From: Streptomyces albidochromogenes
Lineage (GTDB): Bacteria > Actinomycetota > Actinomycetes > Streptomycetales > Streptomycetaceae
NCBI RefSeq assembly: GCF_005981925.1
Contig: NZ_VBVX01000003.1
Span: forward strand, 1 to 64,000
Direction of reading: 5' to 3'
DNA length: 64,000 nt
Under the pieces are notes generated by a model, which saw only the letters and a program-made list of their open reading frames with translations, searched no databases and had not been told where the DNA came from. A program made the translations under genes and the position numbers. Below are positions 45,872 to 54,820 of the stretch, piece by piece (position 1 is the stretch's first letter; every line of letters begins with the position of its first letter).

Positions 45872-47326
45872 GTGGTCACCGCAATCCGACCCACCGCGAC
45901 CGCTCCCGGGACCGCGGACCGCCGTGTCTTCCCGCCCGGCTTCCTCTGGGGCACGGCGACCGCCGCGTACCAGATCGAAGGAGCCGCGGCGGAGGACGGG
46001 CGCACCCCGTCCATCTGGGACACCTACTCCCGCACACCCGGCAAGGTCCGCAACGGCGACACCGGGGACATCGCCACCGACCACTACCACCGCTGGCGCG
46101 AGGACGTCGCCATCATGGCCGACCTCGGCGTGGGCGCCTACCGCTTCTCCCTCGCGTGGCCCCGCGTCCAGCCCACCGGCCGGGGGCCCGCCGTCCAGAA
46201 GGGGCTCGACTTCTACCGCAGGCTGACCGACGAACTGCTGGAGAAGGGCATCCAGCCCGTCGCCACGCTCTACCACTGGGACCTCCCGCAGGAACTGGAG
46301 AACATGGGCGGGTGGCCGGAGCGCGCCACCGCCGAGCGCTTCGCCGAGTACGCCGGCCTGGCCGCCGAGGCCCTGGGCGACCGGGTGTACACCTGGACGA
46401 CCCTCAACGAGCCCTGGTGCAGCGCCTTCCTCGGCTACGCGTCCGGCGTCCACGCACCGGGCCGTACCGATCCCGTCGCCGCGCTGCGCGCCGCGCACCA
46501 CCTCAACCTCGCTCACGGCCAGGCCGTCCAGGCACTGCGCGCCGGCCTGCCCGGCGACGCCCAGGTGTCCATCACCCTCAACGTCCACCACGTGCGTCCG
46601 CTCACCGCGAGCCCCGAGGACGCGGACGCCGCCCGCCGCATCGACGCACTGGCCAACCGCGTCTTCACCGGCCCCCTCCTCGGCGGCGCGTACCCGGAGG
46701 ACCTGCTGCGCGACACCGCCCACCTGACGGACTGGTCGTTCGTACGGGACGGCGACACGGCCGCGATCCGTCAGCCGCTCGACTTCCTGGGCGTCAACTA
46801 CTACACGCCCACCCTGGTCTCCGCCGCCACCGAGGGCGCCGGCCACGGCTCCGACGGGCACGGCGACAGCGCCCACAGTCCCTGGCCGGGCGCCGACGCC
46901 GTGAACTTCCACCTGCCGCCGGGCGACCGGACGGCGATGGGCTGGGCGGTGGACCCCAGTGGCATGTACGAACTGCTACTCCGGCTCAAGACCGACTTCC
47001 CGGACCTGCCGCTGGTCATCACGGAGAACGGCGCGGCGTTCGACGACTACATCGACCCGCACGGCGAGGTGGTCGACCCCGACCGGATCGCGTACCTGCA
47101 CGGCCACCTGACGGCGGTGCACCGGGCGATCAGGTCGGGAGTGGACGTCCGCGGCTACTTCCTGTGGTCACTGCTCGACAACTTCGAGTGGGGATACGGG
47201 TACAGCAAGCGTTTCGGCGCGGTGTACGTCGACTATCCGACGGGCCGCCGCACCCCGAAGGCGAGCGCCCGCTGGTACGCCGAGGTGGCCCGTACGGGCG
47301 CCCTGCCGGCGCTCGACGTGACCTGA
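45872..47326 (+). CDS. GH1 beta-glucosidase
   Basis: A 484-aa cytoplasmic family 1 glycoside hydrolase starting at GTG 45872 after GGAAGGA. The acid/base Glu is in [10 protein letters not shown] (Glu180) and the nucleophile Glu in [13 protein letters not shown]. The conserved [40 protein letters not shown], and [21 protein letters not shown] boxes are all there. It should hydrolyse imported cellobiose or another beta-glucoside to glucose. The layout parallels the cebR-cebEFG-bglC cellobiose locus. Confidence 0.95.
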   Translation: MVTAIRPTATAPGTADRRVFPPGFLWGTATAAYQIEGAAAEDGRTPSIWDTYSRTPGKVRNGDTGDIATDHYHRWREDVAIMADLGVGAYRFSLAWPRVQPTGRGPAVQKGLDFYRRLTDELLEKGIQPVATLYHWDLPQELENMGGWPERATAERFAEYAGLAAEALGDRVYTWTTLNEPWCSAFLGYASGVHAPGRTDPVAALRAAHHLNLAHGQAVQALRAGLPGDAQVSITLNVHHVRPLTASPEDADAARRIDALANRVFTGPLLGGAYPEDLLRDTAHLTDWSFVRDGDTAAIRQPLDFLGVNYYTPTLVSAATEGAGHGSDGHGDSAHSPWPGADAVNFHLPPGDRTAMGWAVDPSGMYELLLRLKTDFPDLPLVITENGAAFDDYIDPHGEVVDPDRIAYLHGHLTAVHRAIRSGVDVRGYFLWSLLDNFEWGYGYSKRFGAVYVDYPTGRRTPKASARWYAEVARTGALPALDVT

Positions 47327-47343
47327 CCGGCCGCGGGACACAA

Positions 47344-47384
47344 CGGCTCGGCCCGGCGTGCGGTGCGCACGCCGGGCCGAGCCG
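47344..47384. terminator. Perfect 19-bp hairpin after the GH1 gene
   Basis: CGGCTCGGCCCGGCGTGCG (47344-47362) pairs without mismatch to its complement (47366-47384) around GTG. It lies between convergent genes, so it terminates both operons. Confidence 0.85.
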
Positions 47385-47395
47385 CGTCCGGCGGC

Positions 47396-48379
47396 TCACC
47401 AACGGTGGTGCACCCGCGCGCGCACGCGCCGGTCGTACAGTTCGCGCACCGCGTCGAGGGTGGCCCGCGACAACGCCGGCGCGTCCGCGGCCGCCGCGTT
47501 CGCGCGGGCCTGCTCGGGTGAGCGCGCCCCCGGGATCACACTGCTCACACCGGGCTGCTGGATGATCCAGCGCAGCGCCGTCGCGGCGGGCGTCGCGCTG
47601 CCGGGAGCGAGCGCGGCGAACTCGGCCGCGGCCTCGACACCCGTCTCGAAGTCGACGCCGGAGAACGTCTCACCCTGGTCGAACGACTCCCCGTGCCGGT
47701 TGTACGTCCGGTGGTCGTCGCCCGCGAACACCGTCTCCTTGGTGTACCTGCCGGACAGCAGCCCGGACGCGAGCGGGACCCTGGCGATGATGCCCACCCC
47801 GGCCTTCACGGCGGCCGGCAGCACTTCCTCCAGCGGCTTGAGGCGGAAGGGGTTGAGGATGATCTGCACGCTTGCCGTTCCCGGACGCGCCATGGCGGTG
47901 AGCGCCTCGGCGCACGTCTCGACACTCACGCCGTACGCGGCGATCCGCTGCTCGGCCACCAGCGTGTCCAGCGCGTCGAACACCGCGTCGCCGGCGTAGA
48001 CGGACGACGGCGGGCAGTGCAGCTGCACCAGGTCGAGCGTGTCCACACCGAGGTTCGCGCGGGACCGGTCGCTCCAGGCGCGGAAGTTGTCCAGGACGTA
48101 GTGCTCCGGCAGCTGTTCGGCGCGGCGGCCCATCTTGGTGGCGACGAACACACCGGCGTCGGGCCGCTCGCGCAGATAGCGGCCGATCAGCCGCTCGCTG
48201 CGCCCGTCCCCGTACACATCGGCCGTGTCGAAGAACGTGACTCCCGCTTCGACGGCCGCGTCCAGGACGTCGAGCGCGTCCTGTTCCCGTACGTCGCCCC
48301 AGTCGGCGCCCAGCTGCCACGTGCCGAGGCCGACCACGGAGACGTGACGGCCGGTCCTGCCCAGAACTCGTTGATCCAT
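47396..48379 (-). CDS. Aldo/keto reductase
   Basis: A 327-aa NADPH-dependent oxidoreductase of the AKR superfamily, TIM-barrel type. ATG 48379 is chosen because AGGA is at good spacing; ATG 48388 overlaps that site. Motifs: VGLGTWQLGADWG, FFDTADVYGDGRSERLIGRYL (catalytic Asp and Tyr), VATKMGRR (Lys), LVQLHCPPSSVY (His), and the cofactor site SSVIPGARSPEQARANA. It lies 41 bases downstream of the Gfo/Idh/MocA gene on the same strand, in an operon preceded by the LacI operator. It likely acts on an aldose or keto-sugar. Confidence 0.92.
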   Translation of the reverse strand: MDQRVLGRTGRHVSVVGLGTWQLGADWGDVREQDALDVLDAAVEAGVTFFDTADVYGDGRSERLIGRYLRERPDAGVFVATKMGRRAEQLPEHYVLDNFRAWSDRSRANLGVDTLDLVQLHCPPSSVYAGDAVFDALDTLVAEQRIAAYGVSVETCAEALTAMARPGTASVQIILNPFRLKPLEEVLPAAVKAGVGIIARVPLASGLLSGRYTKETVFAGDDHRTYNRHGESFDQGETFSGVDFETGVEAAAEFAALAPGSATPAATALRWIIQQPGVSSVIPGARSPEQARANAAAADAPALSRATLDAVRELYDRRVRARVHHRW

Positions 48380-48420
48380 GAAATACATCCTAGGTCGGCT
48401 CGCCGGCTGTCCGTCCTCCC

Positions 48421-49410
48421 TCACTCGCCCGGAAAGCGCAGCCCGACGAGCGCGCGGACCCTGTCCAGCGTCTCCATGACGTCGAGCGTGCCGCGCAGCG
48501 GCACCAGCGGCGACTCGGTGCGCTTCTCCCGCAGGCAGCGCATCACTTCACGCGCCTGATGGTCGTACCCGTGACCGGTCTGCGGGTCCGCGACGAGCGT
48601 GCGCGCCGCCTGTCCGTCCCGCCGCAGGATCGCGGTCCGCGGGTTGTAGAAGTCGGCGGGGAACTCGATCCGTCCCTCGGACCCGTGGACGACGGCGCCG
48701 CGCGCACTGTCGGCGGTCAGCGAGCACGACAGGACGGCCATGGCGCCGTTGTCGTGGCCGAGGACCATCGCTGTGCTCTCGTCCACCCCGGCGCCGCTCA
48801 GATCCGACCAGGCCGCCACGTGCCGGGCGGGGCCCAGCAGCAGGTGGGCGAAGGACACGGGGTACGTGCCGAGGTCGAGGAGGGCGCCGCCGCCCGCGGC
48901 GGGGTCGCGCAGCCGGTGCCCGGGGACGTGCGGCGCCCGCACCCCGAAGTCCGCGTGCACCGAGCGGACCTCCCCTATGACGCCGTCGTCGATCAGCGAA
49001 CACACCTGCTGGATCAGGGGGTTGAGGTACGTCCACATCGCCTCCATCAGGAAGAGCGACTCGCGCTCCGCGAGCTCGGCCATCGCCGCCGCCTGCGCCC
49101 GGTTGAGAGCGAACGGCTTCTCGCACAGCACCGCCTTCCCGCCGCTGAGGCAGGCGGCGGTGGCCGCGGCGTGGTGGGCGTGCGGTGTGGCGACGTAGAC
49201 GACGTCGATGTCCGGATCGGCCGCCAGGTCCTGCCAGCCGCCGTACGCACGCGGGATCGCATGGCGGTCGGCGAACACGGCGGCGGAGCGCTCCGAACGC
49301 GATCCCACCGCGAGCACCTCCGCCTCCGGGACGGTGGCCAGGTCCTCGGTGAAGGCGGCGGCCATGGGGCCGGTGGCGAGGATCCCCCAGCGGACCGGAC
49401 GTTCGGGCAT
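48421..49410 (-). CDS. Gfo/Idh/MocA-family sugar oxidoreductase
   Basis: A 329-aa NAD(P)-dependent dehydrogenase with AGGAGA upstream of ATG 49410. The Rossmann start is VRWGILATGPMAAAFTEDL, followed by DVVYVATPHAHHAAATAACL and the signature GGKAVLCEKPFALNRAQA (EKP). The C-domain has GGALLDLGTYPVSFAHLLLG. Members act on glucose, inositol or oligosaccharide 3-hydroxyls. A perfect copy of the LacI palindrome lies 41-56 bases upstream, so it should be induced together with the ABC/GH1 operon. A role in oxidising an imported glucoside or its sugar is inferred. Confidence 0.92.
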   Translation of the reverse strand: MPERPVRWGILATGPMAAAFTEDLATVPEAEVLAVGSRSERSAAVFADRHAIPRAYGGWQDLAADPDIDVVYVATPHAHHAAATAACLSGGKAVLCEKPFALNRAQAAAMAELAERESLFLMEAMWTYLNPLIQQVCSLIDDGVIGEVRSVHADFGVRAPHVPGHRLRDPAAGGGALLDLGTYPVSFAHLLLGPARHVAAWSDLSGAGVDESTAMVLGHDNGAMAVLSCSLTADSARGAVVHGSEGRIEFPADFYNPRTAILRRDGQAARTLVADPQTGHGYDHQAREVMRCLREKRTESPLVPLRGTLDVMETLDRVRALVGLRFPGE

Positions 49411-49450
49411 GCGCTGTCTCCTGAGGTGGCGGAAGCGGTACGGGACAAGG

Positions 49451-49466
49451 GTGGGAACGTTCCCAC
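49451..49466 (-). promoter_or_regulatory. LacI-type operator GTGGGAACGTTCCCAC, site 3
   Basis: Identical 16-bp palindrome to the two near 42.4 kb, placed just downstream of the predicted start of the oxidoreductase operon. Confidence 0.8.
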
Positions 49467-49476
49467 CGCCGGTCGA

Positions 49477-49505
49477 AGACTCACGCACCACCCCACCGCT
49501 GTCAA
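49477..49505 (-). promoter_or_regulatory. Promoter of the Gfo/AKR operon, TTGACA-N17-GAGTCT
   Basis: On the minus strand TTGACA occupies 49505-49500 and GAGTCT 49482-49477, with a 17-base spacer. The operator follows at the same relative place as in the ABC operon. Confidence 0.6.
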
Positions 49506-49536
49506 GGCACCCGGAGGTGCCCGCTCCGCGCGCGGG

Positions 49537-49995
49537 TCACGGCCCGTCGACGAGACGGGACATCAGACAGGCCGCCGTGACGGCCCCCACCAGCCGGACC
49601 TCGTCACCGTCGCGCTCGATCACCGCGACCAGCGGACTGCGCGTACGGGCCATGAGAGCCGCCACCTGCAGCAGACCGGCGTCCGGACCGACCACCGGCG
49701 GCGCGTACGTGCGCGGCGGCAGCCATTCGCCGACCGTCAGACCGGCGATCCTCTCCGCGACCTCGTCGAGGTGCCGGTCGTCGATCACGGAGACGAGGAA
49801 CGGCTCCTCCAGCAGGTACTCGGGCACGAGCTGCTTGATCAGCTGGGAGCCGGGCACGATGGCGTACGGCCGCTGGTCCGAGTCGACCACCAGCAGCGCG
49901 GGGAGCTTGTGCCCGGCGAGCAGCCGCGCCGCGTCCACCGCGTCGGCGTCGACTGATATGTGGGGGTAGGTTTCCGCGAGATCACGGGCGAGCAT
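49537..49995 (-). CDS. CBS-domain pair protein
   Basis: A 152-aa protein with AAGGAGA upstream of ATG 49995. Two CBS motifs fill it: DADAVDAARLLAGHKLPALLVVDSDQRPYAIVPGSQLIK and GPDAGLLQVAALMARTRSPLVAVIERDGDEVRLVGAVTAACLM. CBS pairs bind adenosine nucleotides and sense energy state. No effector domain is attached, so it probably regulates a partner. It lies 51 bases downstream of a small hypothetical gene on the same strand. Confidence 0.88.
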   Translation of the reverse strand: MLARDLAETYPHISVDADAVDAARLLAGHKLPALLVVDSDQRPYAIVPGSQLIKQLVPEYLLEEPFLVSVIDDRHLDEVAERIAGLTVGEWLPPRTYAPPVVGPDAGLLQVAALMARTRSPLVAVIERDGDEVRLVGAVTAACLMSRLVDGP

Positions 49996-50046
49996 GGCCG
50001 TTCTCCTTGCCGGAGCGCAGTCCCTACGGCCGTGAGAGCGGCGGCG

Positions 50047-50343
50047 TCACGGCGCCGTGGAGCTGTGGGGTGGAGAGGGCACAGTGGCGGCGCCGCCGGC
50101 CCGGACCGCCGCCACCACGGCGTCGTGCAGGTTCCGGCTGTCGGCCTCCGAGGGCGACGGCACGGGACTGCCCGCCATGGTGAACCAGTCCGCCGACCCG
50201 CTGTACTGCACGGCGATCCGCGCCTCGCCGTCGGCCCAGGTGGTGTGCACCGTCAGGTCACCGGTCAGCACACCCACCTCTTCGGTGAGCACCCCGCCGC
50301 GGCCCGTCAGCACACCGAGCGTCGTCCATGAAGCCCAGTCCAT
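50047..50343 (-). CDS. Small conserved hypothetical protein
   Basis: A 98-aa protein I do not recognise. It has a repeated short motif near the start (GVLTGRGGVLTEEVGVLTGDLTVHTTWADGEARIAVQYSGS), suggesting a beta-strand-rich fold, and a Pro/Ser-rich C-terminus. No signal peptide or membrane segment. It is just upstream of the CBS gene and may be co-transcribed with it. Codon use looks genuine. Confidence 0.55.
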   Translation of the reverse strand: MDWASWTTLGVLTGRGGVLTEEVGVLTGDLTVHTTWADGEARIAVQYSGSADWFTMAGSPVPSPSEADSRNLHDAVVAAVRAGGAATVPSPPHSSTAP

Positions 50344-50409
50344 GTTTCCCAGTCTCGCATCTGTGGCCGCATCCGCGACCGGCGCGAACAGGGGCTACGA
50401 ACGGGGGAG

Positions 50410-50577
50410 TCAGCCCTGGTCCCGGTCGTCCGCACGCGCCTCGTCAGCCGGCCGGTCGGACCGCTCCCCGGGACCGGACGTCCCTTCGGCGGACTTCCGC
50501 TCCTCCTCACGGGCCCGGCGCTTCTCCTCCTCCAACTGCTTGCGGACCTCTTCGGGCTTCTCTCCGAGCTGGTTCAC
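50410..50577 (-). CDS. Small charged coiled-coil protein
   Basis: A 55-aa protein starting at GTG 50577 with GAGGGAG upstream. Residues 5-28 (GEKPEEVRKQLEEEKRRAREEERKSA) look like a charged helix or coiled coil, and the tail is Asp/Arg/Gly-rich. It resembles small Streptomyces hypotheticals of this kind. The function is unknown. An extended upstream frame exists but does not look coding. Confidence 0.5.
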   Translation of the reverse strand: MNQLGEKPEEVRKQLEEEKRRAREEERKSAEGTSGPGERSDRPADEARADDRDQG

Positions 50578-50749
50578 GGCCCACTCCCTCGGTTCGTCAC
50601 GGCGTCGTCCCGCGGCCAGGCTCACACAGCGCCGCCGCGGCCGCACGCCGGCGGCCGCGGCACGCTGGGCCGTCGGCCGCCCGTTTCGCCCGCCGGGCAG
50701 GCGAACGCCCGGGGTGGTCGATAGCCTGATCAAGAGAACGAGGACACCG

Positions 50750-53260
50750 ATGACGCCCACGCGTCAAGAAGGGTGCCGATCGTCCGGCCGTACCAGGACC
50801 GATGAGATGCCGATCCCGGGGGTGCGCGTGCGCATGGCTCGCAGCAACGAAGATCCCCTCGACGCGGGCAACGCCGCCGGGCTGCTGGTGGACGGGGCCG
50901 GGACGATCCTCGGCTGCACACCGGCGGCCGAGACACTCCTGACCCGCCCGGCCGAGGACCTGTGCGGGCGGCGGCTCCAGGAGCTGCTGGCCGACCCCGC
51001 GGGCTGGCCCGCGATCATGGCGCGGCGCGACGGCCCCGTGTGGGAGGGCCGGGTCGCGGTGCGCGAGGCGGGGGGAGGGGAGGCGGACATCGTGTTCCGG
51101 GTGCTCCCGCTGGCTCCGGAACAGCCGGACCGCGAGGCGTCGCGCTTCTTCCTCCTGGGCGCGCCGTGGCCGCTGGTGGTGCGGTGGCGGCAGGACCACG
51201 CCTTCATGCAGGAGCTGTTCCTCCAGGAGCGCGTCGGCTTCGCCATGTTCGACCGGGAACTGCGCCTCGTGCGGACGAACACACAGCTCCTCCCGTACAC
51301 GGGCCTGCCCGACGAGCTCGGCGGCCTGCACCTCGCGGAGTTCCTCTGGTCGGAGGACGCGCGCGTCATCGAGGAGCGCCTGCGCGACGTGCTCGCCACC
51401 GGGACGCCGCTGGTGTCCATGGACGCTCTCGTACGGACCCGGATCGAACCGGGGACGGGACGGATCATGGCGTTGTCCGCGTTCCGGCTCCAGGAGCCGG
51501 ACGGACGGGTCATGGGCGTCACCGCCCTGTTCACCGATGTCACCGACCAGCGCGGCGCCCAGGAGCGCCTCGACCTGCTGCACCGCGCCACCGCCGTCCT
51601 CGGCAACTCGCTGTCCGTCGCCGAGACCACACAGGACCTGGCCGACGTGCTGGTTCCCGTACTGGCCGACCTGGCGGCCGTCGACATCGCCGAGGCCGTC
51701 TTCGCCCATGAGGAGCCGGGCCCCGCCCACCAGCGGCACCACGTGCTGCGCCGGTCGGCCGTGGCCGGCGTGGCCGACGGACAGCAGATCGTTCCACGAG
51801 TGGGCGGCGCCCTGCGGGTGGACATCAGCGAGGCCCCCAGGGGCCACGTCTGGCCGCGCCTCCCCGGCCTCGGGCCGGACGGCACCGACGGCACGCCCGG
51901 CCCCATGCCGCCTCCGGTGCCCGGGCTCGACGTCCGCTCCGGCATGAGCGCGCCCCTGCGGGCGCGCGGAAAACTCCTGGGCCGGGTCACGGTGTGGCGC
52001 GCGGGCAGACGCCGCCCCTTCGGGGCGGACGACCTGGCCCTGCTGGAAGAGGTCGCCTCCCGCGCCGCCCTGGTGGTGGACAACGCGCGCCGGTACGCGC
52101 GCGAGCGGCACGCCTCCGTGAGCCTCCAGCGCAGCCTGCTGCCCCCGACGTCGACCGAGACGGCCGCGGTCCAGAGCGCCAGTGTTTACCACCCCACGGA
52201 CACGGCCGGGGGCGTCAGCGGGGACTGGTTCGACGTCATCCCGCTGTCGTCCGCGCGGGTCGCGCTCGTCGTCGGAGACGTCGTCGGCCACGGCCTCCAG
52301 GCCACGGCGATGATGGGCCGGCTGCGGACCGCCGTACGCACCCTCGCCGACCTGGACCTCGAACCCGACGAGCTGCTCACCCACCTCGACGACCTCGTCT
52401 CGCAGCTGACGGTCGAGAGCAGCACGTACGAGAACGGCACGGCCGGCTCCACGCCGCAGAGCGCCTACGACTCGTTCGGCGCCACCTGCCTGTACGTCAC
52501 GTACGACCCGGTCTCCCGGCAGTGCGCCATGGCGAGCGCCGGGCACCCCCCGCCCGCGCTGCTGGCCCCCGACGGGACCGCCCGGTACGTCGACGTCAGC
52601 CCCGGCCCGCCGCTGGGCGTCGGCGGACTGCCGTTCGAACCCGTGGAGCTGGAGATCGAACCCGGCAGCGTACTGGCGCTCTACACCGACGGTTTGGTCG
52701 AACGGCCGCGGGCCGACCTCGACGAGGGGATGGCGGCGCTCAGGAAGCGGCTGACCACCGCGAACGCCCTGGACCGCCCGCTGCGGGACGTCGGCCGCGA
52801 GGTGGTGGCGGACCTGGCCCCGAGCCCGCTGTCGGACGATGTGACACTGCTGCTCGCCCGCACCCGGGGGGTGTCCGCGCAGGACAGTGTGCGCTGGGTC
52901 CTGGAGCCGGACCCCGCGGTGGTCGCCGACGCCCGCGCCCTCGTGGTGCGCCAGCTGTCCCGCTGGGGACTGGACGAACTCGCCTTCACCACCGAACTGG
53001 TGGCGAGCGAGCTGGTCACCAACGCCATCCGGTACGCGGGCGGCGGCCCGGTCGAACTCAGGCTCATCCGTACGTCGACCCTCATCTGCGAGGTGTCCGA
53101 CCCCAGCAGTACGCAGCCCAGGATGCGCCGCGCACGGGCCACCGAGGAGGGCGGACGCGGACTGTTCCTCATCGCGCAGCTCACCGAGCGGTGGGGCAGC
53201 AGGTACACACGCCACGGGAAGACCATCTGGACGGAACAGCCGCTGCCTGGCTCCCCATGA
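50750..53260 (+). CDS. PAS/GAF/PP2C phosphatase fused to an anti-sigma (HATPase) domain
   Basis: An 836-aa multidomain regulator starting at ATG 50750 after GAGG. Residues about 35-260 hold PAS-like sensors (AAGLLVDGAGTILGCTPAAETLLTRPAEDL; VGFAMFDRELRLVRTNTQLLPYTGL). A GAF region follows (LLHRATAVLGNSLSVAETTQDLADVL to AALVVDNARRYARERHA). The PP2C core shows SGDWFDVIPL, VVGDVVGHGLQATAMMG, ASAGHPPPALL, LALYTDGLVERP and LSDDVTLLLAR. The C-terminal RsbW-like ATPase shows ELVASELVTNAIRYAGGG and EEGGRGLFLIAQL. It can in principle both phosphorylate and dephosphorylate an anti-anti-sigma factor. An internal Asn/Gly/Ser insert lies before AYDSFGATCLYV. Confidence 0.93.
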   Translation: MTPTRQEGCRSSGRTRTDEMPIPGVRVRMARSNEDPLDAGNAAGLLVDGAGTILGCTPAAETLLTRPAEDLCGRRLQELLADPAGWPAIMARRDGPVWEGRVAVREAGGGEADIVFRVLPLAPEQPDREASRFFLLGAPWPLVVRWRQDHAFMQELFLQERVGFAMFDRELRLVRTNTQLLPYTGLPDELGGLHLAEFLWSEDARVIEERLRDVLATGTPLVSMDALVRTRIEPGTGRIMALSAFRLQEPDGRVMGVTALFTDVTDQRGAQERLDLLHRATAVLGNSLSVAETTQDLADVLVPVLADLAAVDIAEAVFAHEEPGPAHQRHHVLRRSAVAGVADGQQIVPRVGGALRVDISEAPRGHVWPRLPGLGPDGTDGTPGPMPPPVPGLDVRSGMSAPLRARGKLLGRVTVWRAGRRRPFGADDLALLEEVASRAALVVDNARRYARERHASVSLQRSLLPPTSTETAAVQSASVYHPTDTAGGVSGDWFDVIPLSSARVALVVGDVVGHGLQATAMMGRLRTAVRTLADLDLEPDELLTHLDDLVSQLTVESSTYENGTAGSTPQSAYDSFGATCLYVTYDPVSRQCAMASAGHPPPALLAPDGTARYVDVSPGPPLGVGGLPFEPVELEIEPGSVLALYTDGLVERPRADLDEGMAALRKRLTTANALDRPLRDVGREVVADLAPSPLSDDVTLLLARTRGVSAQDSVRWVLEPDPAVVADARALVVRQLSRWGLDELAFTTELVASELVTNAIRYAGGGPVELRLIRTSTLICEVSDPSSTQPRMRRARATEEGGRGLFLIAQLTERWGSRYTRHGKTIWTEQPLPGSP

Positions 53261-53281
53261 CGGCGAAATGCCGGACAAACA

Positions 53282-53306
53282 GTGTGGCGCCGTTACGGCC
53301 GGGTAC
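53282..53306 (+). promoter_or_regulatory. SigB-type promoter candidate GTGT-N15-GGGTAC
   Basis: GTGT (53282-53285), 15 bases, then GGGTAC (53301-53306), matching the Streptomyces SigB pattern GnnT-N14-16-GGGTAC/T, about 49 bases upstream of the DUF5709 gene. It would make that gene stress-induced. Confidence 0.45.
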
Positions 53307-53354
53307 CCAGATGCGCGAACGAGGAGCACCCACCCCCGAGGAAAGGAGCAGCGC

Positions 53355-53831
53355 ATGTCCGAGGAAGCCGCGCGCGGTGACGACGTGTACCAGCCCGAGA
53401 ACTCCGACGCGCAGAACCGGCCGACCGACGACCTCGACCTGGAGAACGCGATCGGGGAACGCGACCTGGACGAGATGCTCGACGAGGGCTACTCACCGCC
53501 CGAGCGGGCCCTCGGGGTGACGAAGCACGGCACCACGGCGGAGGAGCAGCGCGAGGGCGAGTCCCTCGACCAGCGGCTGGCCCAGGAGACCCCCGACGTG
53601 CGCCCGCCGGACGGCGACGAGGTGGGTGACCTGCCCGGAGGCGAGGGCGAACCCCTGGAGGAGCAGGCGGCCGACACCCGCGCGGGGCGCATCGCCCCGG
53701 TGGCGGAGGAGGCGCCGCGACGCAACATCGGCGTACTGGGCCGGGACGTGGGCATCGACGGTGGCGCCGCGTCGGCCGAGGAGGCGGCGATGCACGTCGA
53801 GCCGCCGGCGGACGAGGACGAGGCGTTGTAG
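53355..53831 (+). CDS. DUF5709 domain protein
   Basis: A 158-aa acidic, low-complexity protein with GAAAGGAG upstream of ATG 53355. The DUF5709-like features are VYQPENSDAQNRPTDDLDLENAIGERDLDEMLDEGYSPPERALGVTKHGTTAEEQREGESLDQRLAQE, then RNIGVLGRDVGIDGGAASAEEAAMHV. It looks largely disordered. The family occurs in Streptomyces and other actinobacteria; function unknown. The predicted SigB-type promoter upstream hints at a stress or dormancy role. A 15-bp tandem repeat (53854-53883) lies just downstream. Confidence 0.8.
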   Translation: MSEEAARGDDVYQPENSDAQNRPTDDLDLENAIGERDLDEMLDEGYSPPERALGVTKHGTTAEEQREGESLDQRLAQETPDVRPPDGDEVGDLPGGEGEPLEEQAADTRAGRIAPVAEEAPRRNIGVLGRDVGIDGGAASAEEAAMHVEPPADEDEAL

Positions 53832-53853
53832 TCCGCCGGTACGACGCACGGCA

Positions 53854-53883
53854 CGACAGGCGGTCCGGCGACAGGCGGTCCGG
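53854..53883. repeat. 15-bp perfect tandem repeat
   Basis: CGACAGGCGGTCCGG occurs twice back to back (53854-53868, 53869-53883) in the spacer after the DUF5709 gene. Function, if any, is unknown. Confidence 0.8.
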
Positions 53884-54056
53884 CGCGCGGAGATGACACC
53901 GCTGACACCACCGGCACTACACCGAGTGAAACTGGGCGCCTTGCTCGACACCGTACGCAGGGCTGATGTCGAATAGTGGCACGCACGTGGTTCTGCGTGG
54001 TCGACAGATGTGAGTAGCATCCGCCCCCAACAGTCGTGCAAGGAAAGTGAGCTGTC

Positions 54057-54692
54057 ATGGCAGAGGACAATCCCACGCTGCAGTCCCAGTACGCCGGTCA
54101 GGTCGACGCCGACCTGGCGCGCAACACCGCCGAACAGGAACGCGTCCGGTCCGAGGTGGACGCGCTGCGCGGCCGGCTCGAAGCGCTGGAGAAGGACCAC
54201 GAACTGCTGCTGAGCATGCGCGCGGCCCTGGGCACGCCGTCGGGGAGGAAGGCCAAGCAGACCAAGCCGGCCAAGCAGACCGGGGCGGCCGGGAGCGCCG
54301 CCCCGACGGTGCCCGGCGCCCGGCGCGCCAAGTCGGCGTCCACCGGCGCCAAGAGCCCCGGCAGGCGCACCGCCGAACGCACCGGCAAGGCGGCGCCGGC
54401 GAACACCGGGGCGAAGGCGGGCAAGACCTCGCCCCCGCTGCGTGAGCTCGTCGTCGCCGTCCTCGCCAAGCACGACGAACCGCGGTCGGCGGCCGAGGTC
54501 ACCCAGGAACTGACCGAGGCACACCCCGGACGCACCCTCAGCGTCACCGTGGTGCGCAACGCGCTGGAGGCCTCGGTCGCCAAGAACCAGAGCGAGCGGA
54601 CCAAGCAGCAGAAGTCCGTGTACTACCGGGCCGTCAAGAACGACGGTGCGAGCGAGGAACCGGCCGCCGAGGCGGCCGCCGTCGGCGCGTAA
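54057..54692 (+). CDS. Hypothetical protein: coiled coil, basic linker, winged-helix-like C-terminus
   Basis: A 211-aa protein. ATG 54057 has AAGGAAAGTGAG upstream and a TAGCAT -10-like hexamer at 54015-54020. Residues 15-55 form a heptad-rich helix (RNTAEQERVRSEVDALRGRLEALEKDHELLL). Residues 60-125 are Lys/Ala/Ser/Gly-rich and probably disordered, with a histone-like look. The C-terminal part (ELVVAVLAKHDEPRSAAEVTQELTEAHPGRTLSVTVVRNALEASVAKNQSERTKQQKSVYYRA) resembles a winged helix. It could be a small nucleoid or regulatory protein; this is an inference. Confidence 0.6.
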   Translation: MAEDNPTLQSQYAGQVDADLARNTAEQERVRSEVDALRGRLEALEKDHELLLSMRAALGTPSGRKAKQTKPAKQTGAAGSAAPTVPGARRAKSASTGAKSPGRRTAERTGKAAPANTGAKAGKTSPPLRELVVAVLAKHDEPRSAAEVTQELTEAHPGRTLSVTVVRNALEASVAKNQSERTKQQKSVYYRAVKNDGASEEPAAEAAAVGA

Positions 54693-54820
54693 CGGACCGC
54701 GCGGAGACCGGAAAGCCTCGAACACGCGCTGAACATGCCGCCCGCACCGTGCGTACTACGGGCTACCTGCGCCCGAGCCAGGTGTGGCGAAACGTCTCTG
54801 TGTCGACGACAGGAGCGGAC

